NCBI GenBank assembly: GCA_964442335.1
Contig: CAYTZI010000002.1
Span: 1 to 41,714, forward strand
Reading direction: 5' to 3'
DNA length: 41,714 nt
Source: JBFYTX01 sp964442335
Lineage (GTDB): Bacteria; Chloroflexota; Dehalococcoidia; Dehalococcoidales; RBG-16-60-22
Shown: positions 23,847 through 31,133 of the stretch, piece after piece
Numbering within the stretch: position 1 is the first letter of the stretch
Layout: every line of letters starts with the position of its first letter
Position numbers and translations under genes: made by a program
The notes under the pieces: model-generated
The model's input: only the letters and a program-made list of their open reading frames with translations
Told to the model about the DNA's origin: nothing
Database searches by the model: none

Positions 23847-25679
23847 ATGTCGGGCACAAGACCGGAAAAAGAAAAAACATCCAGCCGCCGCCGGAGCAAG
23901 CTCTGGTATCATACGCTGGTCCTTTTCGGAATCGGCGTCCTTTTTACCGTCTTCTTTACTTTTGTGCAGCCTTTTACGTTCATACAGCTTTGGCTGTCCG
24001 ACCAGCTTTTCATGGAGGAGCCCCCCTCCCCCAACATTGTCGTCGTCGGCATTGATGACGATACGCTGACGACCTTCGGCAAGTGGTCGGAATGGACCCG
24101 CGACTTCCACGCCCTGGCGATAGACAACCTGGCCGCCGCCGGCGCGAAGGTAATCGGGTTCGACGTCCTTTTCGTGGACAGCTCGCCGGACGACGCGCTC
24201 CTCGCCGAGGTCATGGCAAACGCGGGGAACGTTGTCCTGCCGGTCGCCGGCACCCAGGCAATAGCTTCAAACGGGGGCGCGGTCACCTACAATCAGGTCC
24301 TGGTGCCCGTCGCGCCGCTTGCGGAGAACGCCGTCAGCACCGGCCACGTCAATATCATCCCCGACCGCGACGGCAAGGTGCGGAGCCTGCCCCTGGTGGT
24401 CAGGGACAGCGCCGGCAACTATTACCCTTCTTTCAGCCTGGCGGTGCTGTACACCATGGCGTCCATGCCCCTCCCCGATGCCTGGGCGCGTGAAAACGGT
24501 AGCCTGCATCTGCTCCTCCGCGACGTGCCGGTCGATAGCGGCTACCGCCTCCTCGTCAACTACTCCGCCGGGGCTTCCAGCCGACCTTACATCTCTTACA
24601 AAGACGTTATCAGCGGTGATTTCGACCCCTCGGTAGTAAAAAACAAAATCGTCGTCATCGGCATGACCGCTACCGGCGAGCTCGATACCTGGGAAATACC
24701 CACCTCCGCCGAGAAAGTCCCCGGCGTCTTCATCCAGGCGGCAGCCATGGATACCATCCTCACCAGCCGTTTCCTCAGCGAGGTCAGCCTGCCGGTGCAG
24801 CTCCTTATCATGTTCTCGCTGACGGTTGTTCTCTCCCTCGCCCTGCCTCGCCTGCGCCTGAAGTGGGGCGTCCCGCTGATTATCGTAATCTTCGCGGCTT
24901 ACCTGGTCATCAGCTTCTTTGCTTTCGATGGCGGTCATATCATGAACCTGGTCTATCCGCCCCTCCTGCTCGCGCTGATGTTCATCGGCAGCGTTATCAC
25001 CATGATAGTCATGGAGCAATCGGACAAGCGCTTCGTTAAAGACCTTTTCGGCAGGTACGTTTCGCCTCAGGTCGCCAACCAGATTCTCGACCTCGCCGAT
25101 ACCGGCAATCTGCAGCTCGGCGGCGAGCAGAGGGAAGCCACGATAATGTTCGCCGATATCCGCGGCTTTACTAAAATGAGCGAGAACATGACCCCCAAAG
25201 AAATCGTCAATATGCTCAACGCCCACCTTGGGGTCGCTATCGACAGGGTGCTTGCCAACGGCGGTATGGTCAACAAGTTCGCCGGCGATAATATCATGGC
25301 GGTATGGAACGCGCCCCAGGCCCAGCCCGAGCACGCCCGCCTGGCCTGTAAAGCCGCCTGCGAAATACAGGAGGGACTCGCCGCTCTCCAGGAAAAAGAC
25401 CCTTCGCTTCCCCGGGCCCAGTTCGGCATCGGTATCAACACCGGGCTCGTGGTCGCGGGCAACGTGGGCTCTTCGGGCCGCACCGAATATACCGTCATCG
25501 GCGACGCTGTTAACCTCGCCTCGCGCATATGCAGCGCCACCCCCGCCACCGAGGTTTGGATAGGGCCGGAGACTTTCCGCCAGACCAGGGAGCAGGCGGA
25601 GTGCATTACGCTTGAGCTTCAGTCCTTCAAGGGCAAGGCGGAGCAGGTACAGGTCTACCGGCTGTTGAGCTGCCGCTAG
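23847..25679 (+). CDS. CHASE2-domain class III adenylate cyclase
   Basis: This 610-residue protein has one membrane helix at about 20-42, a CHASE2 extracytoplasmic sensor domain at about 45-325 (NIVVVGIDDDTL, GAKVIGFDVLF), and three helices at about 330-400. The class III catalytic domain starts near residue 428. The metal-binding Asp residues are present in FADIRGFT and FAGDNIMAVW, the purine-selecting pair is Lys (in NKFAGD) and Asp (in VIGDAVNLASR), and the transition-state Asn and Arg follow. The Lys/Asp pair predicts ATP as substrate and cAMP as product. CHASE2 cyclases often accompany FecR proteins, as here. It is the nearest cyclase to the PycTM-like/MBL pair, 5.4 kb from the effector. 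Confidence 0.92.
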   Translation: MSGTRPEKEKTSSRRRSKLWYHTLVLFGIGVLFTVFFTFVQPFTFIQLWLSDQLFMEEPPSPNIVVVGIDDDTLTTFGKWSEWTRDFHALAIDNLAAAGAKVIGFDVLFVDSSPDDALLAEVMANAGNVVLPVAGTQAIASNGGAVTYNQVLVPVAPLAENAVSTGHVNIIPDRDGKVRSLPLVVRDSAGNYYPSFSLAVLYTMASMPLPDAWARENGSLHLLLRDVPVDSGYRLLVNYSAGASSRPYISYKDVISGDFDPSVVKNKIVVIGMTATGELDTWEIPTSAEKVPGVFIQAAAMDTILTSRFLSEVSLPVQLLIMFSLTVVLSLALPRLRLKWGVPLIIVIFAAYLVISFFAFDGGHIMNLVYPPLLLALMFIGSVITMIVMEQSDKRFVKDLFGRYVSPQVANQILDLADTGNLQLGGEQREATIMFADIRGFTKMSENMTPKEIVNMLNAHLGVAIDRVLANGGMVNKFAGDNIMAVWNAPQAQPEHARLACKAACEIQEGLAALQEKDPSLPRAQFGIGINTGLVVAGNVGSSGRTEYTVIGDAVNLASRICSATPATEVWIGPETFRQTREQAECITLELQSFKGKAEQVQVYRLLSCR

Positions 25680-25713
25680 TTAAGTCGTTTATTTGCATTT
25701 TTGGTTAAACCCC

Positions 25714-25742
25714 TTGAAAAATGTCAATAAACATTGTATATT
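25714..25742 (+). promoter_or_regulatory. Sigma70-like promoter before the PT-linker lipoprotein
   Basis: TTGAAA (25714-25719) and TATATT (25737-25742) are separated by 17 bases, about 100 bases before the ATG. A second strong AGGAGGAGG at about 25767 is followed by no long frame; the gene's own AAGGAGGAT lies near 25822. Confidence 0.6.
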
Positions 25743-25841
25743 GAAAAAATCATCATGTACTGCAAAGGAGGAGGTGTATTATAAGTATATCAGTACAGAA
25801 GGTTAAATCGGAGAAAGCATAAAGGAGGATATCCTGTTATC

Positions 25842-27344
25842 ATGAAAAAAATTATATTTGTTCTGCTGGCGATAATTCTGGCGAGTGGTCTGATGATAGC
25901 CGGGTGCGGCGGCGCGGAGACACCGACCCCAACGCCGACACCGACGCCAACACCAACGCCGACGCCCACTCCGACACCAACACCGACGCCGACGCCAACA
26001 CCGACGCCAACACCAACCCCAACGCCAACCCCGGGTGAGGTATACAAGCTTAAGTACGCCACTGGTAGCCCGGCAACGGTAACTGACTGGATACCTTNNN
26101 NNNNNNNGCCAACACCGACGCCAACGAAAGAACCGGCTGCTTTCACTCTCAGCAATCTTTCCGTTCAACCGGCTGAAATTGAAAAAGGTGAAAAGGTGAC
26201 CATCAGTGTCCTCCTCCAAAACACCGGCGGGCTCGAGGGCAGCTATGACATAACCGTTACCGTCAATGATGGGTTTCTGGCTAACAAAATGGTAACGCTG
26301 GATGGAGGCGCTCAAGAGACGGAGACTTTCACCGCCACCGGGAATGTCCCCGGGACCTATACGGTAAAGGCAAATGACCTGTCCGGCACGTTCACGGTAC
26401 TGGCGCCGCCTGCGCCCACGCCTACGGCCCCGCCGCCGTCGGGAGGCCCAGTTTTCTATATCAGTGTCAGCGTTGACAGCCAGCTATTAATTGCCGCGCA
26501 GCCCGTTGCTTACACTGAAGGCATGACTCTTGACGCAGCACTCAAGGCAGCCCACGCGGCGTACTACTCCGGCGGTGAAAGTGGCTATGCAGCCGGTATT
26601 GACCCGACTTTCGGGATTTACCTCATTTCCAAGGCCTGGGGCATTCAACTAACTCCTTTCATCATCCTTAACGGCACCCCCGCACCAGGCCCGACGATTA
26701 CCACATTCGTCGATGCCACCCCGGTCGCTGCCAATGACAACATCATCATTTGTACGGCCAGCACCCAGGGCGCCGCAACACCGGTATCTCTGACGGCAAC
26801 CGTTACCGACGACTCCGCGACTTTGACGGCGATACTCTGGATCCTCAACATGTCGACATACCAGTACACCTCTGAACCTTTTGCCGACGGGAATATAATT
26901 GACCCGGTAACAGGCGATTCCCTCGGTACCACGGATGCCGACGGCCAAATCACCGTCACCATTCCGGAAAGCGGCATTGTCGCCGTTGAAGGTCTGGCGG
27001 CCATCAACCTGAGACCCGGAGAGGAAGGTGGAGGCGGAGAAGAAGGTGGCGGAGCTCCCGTAATATCCTGGGATGAAGCTAAAGACCACATCGGCGAAAC
27101 GGTTACCATGTGCGGTACAGTTGACAGTACAATGGTAGCCTTTCCCCCTGAGGTAACACTGTTTGTAGGTGGTCCCGCTGGCACCGGGTCTAACGTACAG
27201 ATTAAGGACCCGAGTTTGTTCGGTGACATTGATGCATTGTATATTGGCAAGCAAATATGTGTGACCGGCGAAGTTTATACCAATATTTACGGGTCTCCTA
27301 CGATAGATGTCACCGACCCATCCCAGATTGAAGTAGTAGAATAG
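25842..27344 (+). CDS. Lipoprotein reading frame spanning an assembly gap; probably two different proteins joined
   Basis: Residues 1-24 form a lipoprotein signal (LASGLMIAGC) with a good AAGGAGG upstream. A Pro-Thr linker follows, then about 20 residues (GEVYKLKYATGSPATVTDW) that look like the start of a TRAP- or ABC-type solute-binding protein. Then come 10 N, a second PT linker, a CARDB-like domain (about 100-180), a DUF4430-like segment (about 205-310), a Gly/Glu hinge and a C-terminal OB-fold-like domain (about 405-500). A solute-binding start cut off after 20 residues and a second PT linker are not expected in one gene, and an arbitrary 10-N gap keeps frame only by chance. I read the part before 26098 and the part after 26107 as pieces of separate lipoprotein genes. 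Confidence 0.6.
   Translation: MKKIIFVLLAIILASGLMIAGCGGAETPTPTPTPTPTPTPTPTPTPTPTPTPTPTPTPTPTPTPGEVYKLKYATGSPATVTDWIPXXXXPTPTPTKEPAAFTLSNLSVQPAEIEKGEKVTISVLLQNTGGLEGSYDITVTVNDGFLANKMVTLDGGAQETETFTATGNVPGTYTVKANDLSGTFTVLAPPAPTPTAPPPSGGPVFYISVSVDSQLLIAAQPVAYTEGMTLDAALKAAHAAYYSGGESGYAAGIDPTFGIYLISKAWGIQLTPFIILNGTPAPGPTITTFVDATPVAANDNIIICTASTQGAATPVSLTATVTDDSATLTAILWILNMSTYQYTSEPFADGNIIDPVTGDSLGTTDADGQITVTIPESGIVAVEGLAAINLRPGEEGGGGEEGGGAPVISWDEAKDHIGETVTMCGTVDSTMVAFPPEVTLFVGGPAGTGSNVQIKDPSLFGDIDALYIGKQICVTGEVYTNIYGSPTIDVTDPSQIEVVE
25920..26033 (+). repeat. Low-complexity Pro-Thr coding repeat
   Basis: About 19 alternating Thr/Pro codon pairs (ACN-CCN) form a microsatellite-like stretch. It acts as a spacer after a lipid anchor. 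The same repeat type resumes just after the N gap, so it is a likely cause of the scaffold break. Confidence 0.9.
26098..26107. other. Assembly gap of 10 N
   Basis: Ten N bases mark a scaffold join of arbitrary size, flanked downstream by a PT-coding repeat. The real distance between the two sides is unknown. Confidence 0.99.
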
Positions 27345-27367
27345 CCTATATCCGGTCAAGGTGATAT

Positions 27368-27415
27368 ACACGGGGTATGCCCCGGCTATGAACCGGGTGT
27401 ATACCCCGTGTTTTC
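27368..27415 (+). terminator. Rho-independent terminator after the lipoprotein gene
   Basis: ACACGGGGTAT (27368-27378) and ATACCCCGTGT (27401-27411) form a perfect 11-base-pair stem ending in a run of T. It lies 23 bases after the stop. Confidence 0.8.
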
Positions 27416-27509
27416 TATCCCCTTATTTTCTAGGGTTATCCGTCATGTTATAATATTCATTGACAGGACAATCTAAAATCTCCGCCTGTATGGTAACGGA
27501 AAGAACCCC

Positions 27510-29354
27510 ATGAAAAAACTGCGCGTATGCCCCAACTGCGGCCTTTCGGGGTACGGCCCCAAGTGCAAATGGTGCCATTACGTTTTCCCCGTTGAAAACC
27601 CCGCCCCTGCGGAAAAAACCAAAGAACCGCCGGCGCCGGTGGAAGAACGCCCAAAACTGGACGTTAAAGGACCGGAAACCGTGACCAGACCGGAACCCAG
27701 AACACCGGGCTCGGTCGTAAAATCTTCCACGATGTTCGCCCTCGACGCCCAGCAGCAGGCCCGCCGCATCATACACGCCGCGGAACAGACCGCCAGGGGA
27801 CTTTCCACCAAAGCCATGGCCGAGGCCGATACCCGCTCGGCCGCCATTATCACGGACGCCCGGCAGAAGGCGGAGAAGCTCTTGCAGGACGCGGAGAAGT
27901 CGGCCTCCGAGCAGGCCGGCAAAACGGCGACCGATGCCGAGGCGAAAGCCACCTCTATTCTCGACGCCGCCCGCCAGAAAGCCGCCCTGATTTTAAGCGA
28001 GGCCAGGCAGGGCGCGGCCGAGCTGACGGAAAAAGCCAGGGTCGAGACCAGTGCCAGGACGACCTCGCTCCTCGCCGGCGCCCGGGAAAAAGGCGAGAAC
28101 ATCGTAAAAGAAGCCGAAAAGTCCGCCGCGGAGATGGCGTCCCAGACAAAAAAAGAGGCTGAATCGAGCGCGGCGGCTATCATCGCCGAGGCCAGGCAGA
28201 AGGCCGCCCGGGTGATGAATGACGCCAAACAGACGGCCGCCAGGCTGGCCGCCGAAGAAAAAACGATGAAAGAAAAGCGCGCGGAGTCCGCCAGGGTGGT
28301 CGCCGAGACGCGGCAAAAGGCGGACCAGATTCTCAGCGAGACGCGGGAGCTGTCCGGGGAGCTGATGGCCAAGGCCAAAGCGGACGCCGACTCCAGCCTG
28401 GCGAAAACAATCGCCGAAGCCGAAAAGAGAGCGGCGGAAATCCTGCGCGAGGCCGGGCAAACAGCCGAAGAACTGGCCGCTAAAGCCAGGACGGAGGCCG
28501 ACGCGCAGGCCGCCACTACCGTCACCGGGGCCCAGCAAAAGGCCGACCTCATATTGCGTAACGCCGAAAAGGCCGCTGCCAATAGGGAAACGAACGCCGC
28601 CACGATTATCACCGACGCCCGTCAGGAAGCGGATAAGACCATGCACGAAGCCGAGCAGTCCGCCGCCGAAGTTAATACGAAGACCGCGTCCATCATGCTG
28701 GATGCCCGGCAGACGGCGACAGCCATCAAAAAAGAAGCGCAGCAGTCCGCTACCAGACTGTTGAAAAAATACAAGACCGATGCCGATGCGGAGTCGGCGG
28801 CCATTATCGCCGAGGCGCAGAAAAAGGCGGCGGCCATCCTGCGCGAAGCAAAGAAGGCGGCCAGGACGGCCATCTCCCGGGAGACGGTCACCAGGGAAGC
28901 CAAGGCCGGGGCGTCCCGGCTGGTAACCGAGGCGCGGCAAAAAGCGGAAAGATTGCTCCGCGAGGCCGAGCAGACCGCCGCGGAAACCCTGGAAAAAGCC
29001 GAAACGGAAGCCAGACTGAAATCGACCGGTATCGTCAACCAGTCGTTGAAAATCGCCGGCGGCATTATGAACCTGGCGGAAAAGATGAGAAAGCCGGAAC
29101 ACCGGCAGAAGACCGGCAGCGTCCGCTCGGGCGCCAAGCCGGGACTGCCGGAGCCGGTGAACCAGAGCAGCCGGGAAATGCTCAGGTTCGCCATAACGGA
29201 CTACCGCACCGGCACGTTGAAGCTGGAAAACGATGAGGAACTCAACCAGAAAGTAGCGTCCCTCAAAGAGGACGACGACTGGGACGGACTGTCGCCGGAC
29301 GTCAGGGCGCTGGTGCTCGTTAACGCCCTCAGGCATCGCGCCGTGGATGCTTAA
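27510..29354 (+). CDS. Zinc-ribbon protein with 37-residue Ala-rich helical repeats
   Basis: This 614-residue protein starts with a zinc ribbon (CPNCGLSGYGPKCKWC, C-x2-C-x9-C-x2-C) and a Pro-rich linker. About 430 residues of continuous Ala/Glu/Lys/Arg/Gln-rich helix follow. The core ARQKA...IL.EAEQTAAEL recurs every 37 residues, with spacings of 37, 37, 37, 39, 37, 37, 29, 29 and 37, so two units lack 8 residues. The C-terminal 100 residues form a separate domain (REMLRFAITDYRTGTLKLEND). There is no membrane segment or signal. The helix is likely a long rod or coiled coil. I do not recognise a named family; a role in cytoplasmic structure or envelope scaffolding is only a guess. It stands alone between a terminator and a convergent methyltransferase. 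Confidence 0.82.
   Translation: MKKLRVCPNCGLSGYGPKCKWCHYVFPVENPAPAEKTKEPPAPVEERPKLDVKGPETVTRPEPRTPGSVVKSSTMFALDAQQQARRIIHAAEQTARGLSTKAMAEADTRSAAIITDARQKAEKLLQDAEKSASEQAGKTATDAEAKATSILDAARQKAALILSEARQGAAELTEKARVETSARTTSLLAGAREKGENIVKEAEKSAAEMASQTKKEAESSAAAIIAEARQKAARVMNDAKQTAARLAAEEKTMKEKRAESARVVAETRQKADQILSETRELSGELMAKAKADADSSLAKTIAEAEKRAAEILREAGQTAEELAAKARTEADAQAATTVTGAQQKADLILRNAEKAAANRETNAATIITDARQEADKTMHEAEQSAAEVNTKTASIMLDARQTATAIKKEAQQSATRLLKKYKTDADAESAAIIAEAQKKAAAILREAKKAARTAISRETVTREAKAGASRLVTEARQKAERLLREAEQTAAETLEKAETEARLKSTGIVNQSLKIAGGIMNLAEKMRKPEHRQKTGSVRSGAKPGLPEPVNQSSREMLRFAITDYRTGTLKLENDEELNQKVASLKEDDDWDGLSPDVRALVLVNALRHRAVDA
27838..29035 (+). repeat. Tandem degenerate 111-base units encoding the 37-residue helix
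   Basis: At least ten units keep the frame and the ARQKA-type core at regular spacing. Two units are shorter by 24 bases. Codons differ between units, so the duplication is old and maintained at the protein level. Confidence 0.75.
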
Positions 29355-29372
29355 TTATAGAGCTTTATCAAA

Positions 29373-29954
29373 TCAGTCTGGTCTGGCGATTACTAAATAA
29401 TGGTAACGCCCGCTGTCTCTGACCGATTCCACTTTGAATCCTGCCGCTTCAATCAGGCGCGTGGCCTTTTCCCGGCTGAATCTTATGTGCGCCGGCGGGC
29501 CCATGACCGATTCTTTATCCCAGTCCAGGTTGGCCAGTATACCCGATGGTTGGACCATCTTCCGGGCGTTAGCCAGCACTCTGGCGGGCTCCTGGAAATC
29601 ATGGAGGGCTATCCCGAAAAAGACAATGTCAGCGCATTCGCGGCACAGGACCATCTCTTCCGCTTTTCCCGTAGCCACGCTGATATTTCCAAGGTTTTGG
29701 CGCGCGGCCAGAGCCTCCAGGTCGGCGACTGATCTTGCGTTGGCATCAATTCCGTAAACCTTGCCGTTCTCACCCGCCATTACGGCGGCTGGCAGGGTAA
29801 AAAATCCTCCCCCGCAACCCACGTCGATGAAAGTCATGCCCGTTTTCAGCCCGATATCGGCCAGGATGGCCTCCGGGTCCTGCCATTTTCTTCGTGCTTC
29901 GTCGATTGCCGGTCTGAACATATACTGGTACAACGACCGGCTAGTCGGTGCCAA
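29373..29954 (-). CDS. Class I SAM-dependent methyltransferase
   Basis: This 193-residue protein has the SAM-binding motif FIDVGCGGGFFTLPAA (motif I), VYGIDANARSV (acidic loop), ADIVFFGIALHDF (motif II/IV) and VQPSGILANLDW (post-motif). It resembles the Methyltransf_11/25 group; the acceptor is unknown. The longest frame starts with TTG at 29954 and overlaps the TOBE gene by 14 bases. An ATG at 29921 is an alternative; neither has a clear ribosome site, which fits translational coupling to the TOBE gene. It is convergent with the repeat protein gene, with an 18-base gap. Confidence 0.85.
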   Translation of the reverse strand: MAPTSRSLYQYMFRPAIDEARRKWQDPEAILADIGLKTGMTFIDVGCGGGFFTLPAAVMAGENGKVYGIDANARSVADLEALAARQNLGNISVATGKAEEMVLCRECADIVFFGIALHDFQEPARVLANARKMVQPSGILANLDWDKESVMGPPAHIRFSREKATRLIEAAGFKVESVRDSGRYHYLVIARPD

Positions 29955-30150
29955 TCATGACGTTGGACGCTTTAACGATTGCGTAGACTTCCTTGCCGGG
30001 GGCGAGCCCCAGCCGCTCTGCTGACGACTTCGTGATGATGGATACCATCTCGACGCCGCCCGCTATTTCGACGATGATTTCAGAGTTGACCGCCCCGGGC
30101 GTGACCTTTTTTACCTTGCCTTTGAGGACGTTGCGCGCGCTGAGTTGCAT
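29941..30150 (-). CDS. Molbindin-like TOBE-domain protein (Mop family)
   Basis: This 69-residue protein is a single TOBE domain: SARNVLKGKVKKVTPGAVNSEI, then VSIITKSSAERLGLAPGKEV and AIVKASNVMIGTD. This is the Mop/molbindin form that binds molybdate or tungstate as an oligomer in the cytoplasm. A strong GGAGGT lies five bases before the ATG, and a TTGACA-18-GATAAT promoter lies upstream. Its presence 2.5 kb from a molybdopterin formate dehydrogenase gene suggests oxyanion storage for that enzyme. Confidence 0.88.
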   Translation of the reverse strand: MQLSARNVLKGKVKKVTPGAVNSEIIVEIAGGVEMVSIITKSSAERLGLAPGKEVYAIVKASNVMIGTD

Positions 30151-30185
30151 GGGCCACCTCCAGACTGATGATTCTGCTACGAAAA

Positions 30186-30215
30186 ATTATCGTCATATTA
30201 TTTTACGATTGTCAA
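30186..30215 (-). promoter_or_regulatory. Sigma70-like promoter of the TOBE gene
   Basis: On the minus strand TTGACA (30210-30215) and GATAAT (30186-30191) are 18 bases apart, about 36 bases before the ATG. The surrounding stretch 30151-30284 is AT-rich and holds no gene. Confidence 0.6.
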
Positions 30216-30284
30216 TATTATGTACACTCGATATGCCATTACATTTTTATGCCATTTTGGATAAAGTTGTATTGAATAACGATA

Positions 30285-30524
30285 TTACGGCCGGTCGTCC
30301 CCGTCGCGGTCCCTCCGGGAAATGCCCGGGTTCAGAATATCGGGATGGAACGCCAGATACACCAAGGAGCCGAAGCAGGGTATGAAGATAATCGCTACGG
30401 CCCACGGCGCCTTCTTACCGCCGAATACCTTCTTTCTGGTAGCCAGGTCCTGGAGCAGTATGCCGGCCAGTACCCAGTGGACGATACCGAACAATACAAT
30501 CCTCAGGACCCACTCAAGCTGCAT
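30285..30524 (-). CDS. Small membrane protein of the PLDc_N type
   Basis: This 79-residue protein has two membrane helices with the PLD-nuclease N-terminal pattern: LLQDLATRKKVFGGKKAPWA between them and FIPCFGSLVYLAFHPD in the second. Stand-alone proteins of this type are common and their function is unknown. It lies on the same strand as the next small membrane protein, 35 bases downstream of it. Confidence 0.78.
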   Translation of the reverse strand: MQLEWVLRIVLFGIVHWVLAGILLQDLATRKKVFGGKKAPWAVAIIFIPCFGSLVYLAFHPDILNPGISRRDRDGDDRP

Positions 30525-30559
30525 ATACTCGCCCCGGGCATGACATTAAGAACGGTCAA

Positions 30560-30964
30560 TCACTTTTTTGCGTTGCCTATCTGGCTGCGAAGCCTTGCTA
30601 TCAACACGCCGACGCTCCCGGCGACGATGACAAACAGTATCACTCTGAGCACCGGGTCGGGATAGGTAGAGATGAAAAAGGCGCGCGGGAGGAAGATGAG
30701 CAGGCTCACCATCGTGATGATAATAGCTCCTCTGACTCCGGCGGTGTAGCTGGCATAGATAATCGGGGCGAAAAATAAAAGGCGTTGCACGTCATGCACT
30801 CCGTAAAAGAAATCCAGGTGCAACGCGCTCCACCCCGCCCAGTCCACCAGCTCTCCAAAATAGTAAATCAGCGAACAGATAATCAGAAGCAAAGGCAAGA
30901 TAAACGGCCTGTACCATCTGATACGACTGGAGTCGTCAGTACTTTCCTTCTCCGGCAGCGCCAT
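30560..30964 (-). CDS. Stand-alone membrane sensor module related to the adjacent histidine kinase
   Basis: This 134-residue protein has about four hydrophobic segments and ends after them with no catalytic domain. Its core (QRLLFFAPIIYASYTAGVRG then LIFLPRAFFISTYPDP) aligns with the membrane domain of the divergent kinase at 31134-32606 (ERILYLAPIVWAGFLFGWRG, LMLPRAIAISQYPRE). It is thus a duplicated or split sensor domain. It may compete with or modulate the kinase. AGAGGA precedes the ATG. The two genes are divergent with a 169-base shared upstream region. Confidence 0.75.
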   Translation of the reverse strand: MALPEKESTDDSSRIRWYRPFILPLLLIICSLIYYFGELVDWAGWSALHLDFFYGVHDVQRLLFFAPIIYASYTAGVRGAIIITMVSLLIFLPRAFFISTYPDPVLRVILFVIVAGSVGVLIARLRSQIGNAKK

Positions 30965-31049
30965 CTATCAGTCCTCTCGGTAATTAAGCAGCAACATTTA
31001 TGACTTAAATATACAATATCGTGCCGCATATTTCTATACGCCCGCGTGT

Positions 31050-31078
31050 TTGTCACTTTAGTTTAAAGAGTGTAATAT
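31050..31078 (+). promoter_or_regulatory. Sigma70-like promoter of the histidine kinase gene with nearby dyads
   Basis: TTGTCA (31050-31055) and TAATAT (31073-31078) are 17 bases apart. Within the spacer, CACTTTA (31054-31060) and TAAAGAGTG (31064-31072) form an imperfect dyad. An inverted copy, CACTCTTTA, stands downstream at 31108-31116. These could be operator sites; the regulator is unknown. Confidence 0.5.
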
Positions 31079-31133
31079 AGGGAAGTCTACGCTTGGAGTA
31101 GCGGGCTCACTCTTTAGCTGCGAGGCGTTTTGT

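Noticed and set aside
25766..25822. Leader peptide gene after the AGGAGGAGG near 25767
   Set aside because: Only very short frames from GTG or ATT codons follow, with no conserved feature; the second ribosome site before the ATG explains translation.
25803..26315. Minus-strand frames rich in Val-Gly or Trp-Arg-Cys opposite the PT repeat
   Set aside because: They are reverse translations of the Pro-Thr microsatellite and run through the N gap.
27993..29336. 447-residue antisense frame opposite the repeat protein
   Set aside because: The plus-strand frame has a zinc ribbon, a ribosome site and a strict repeat; the antisense frame is its shadow from repeated codons.
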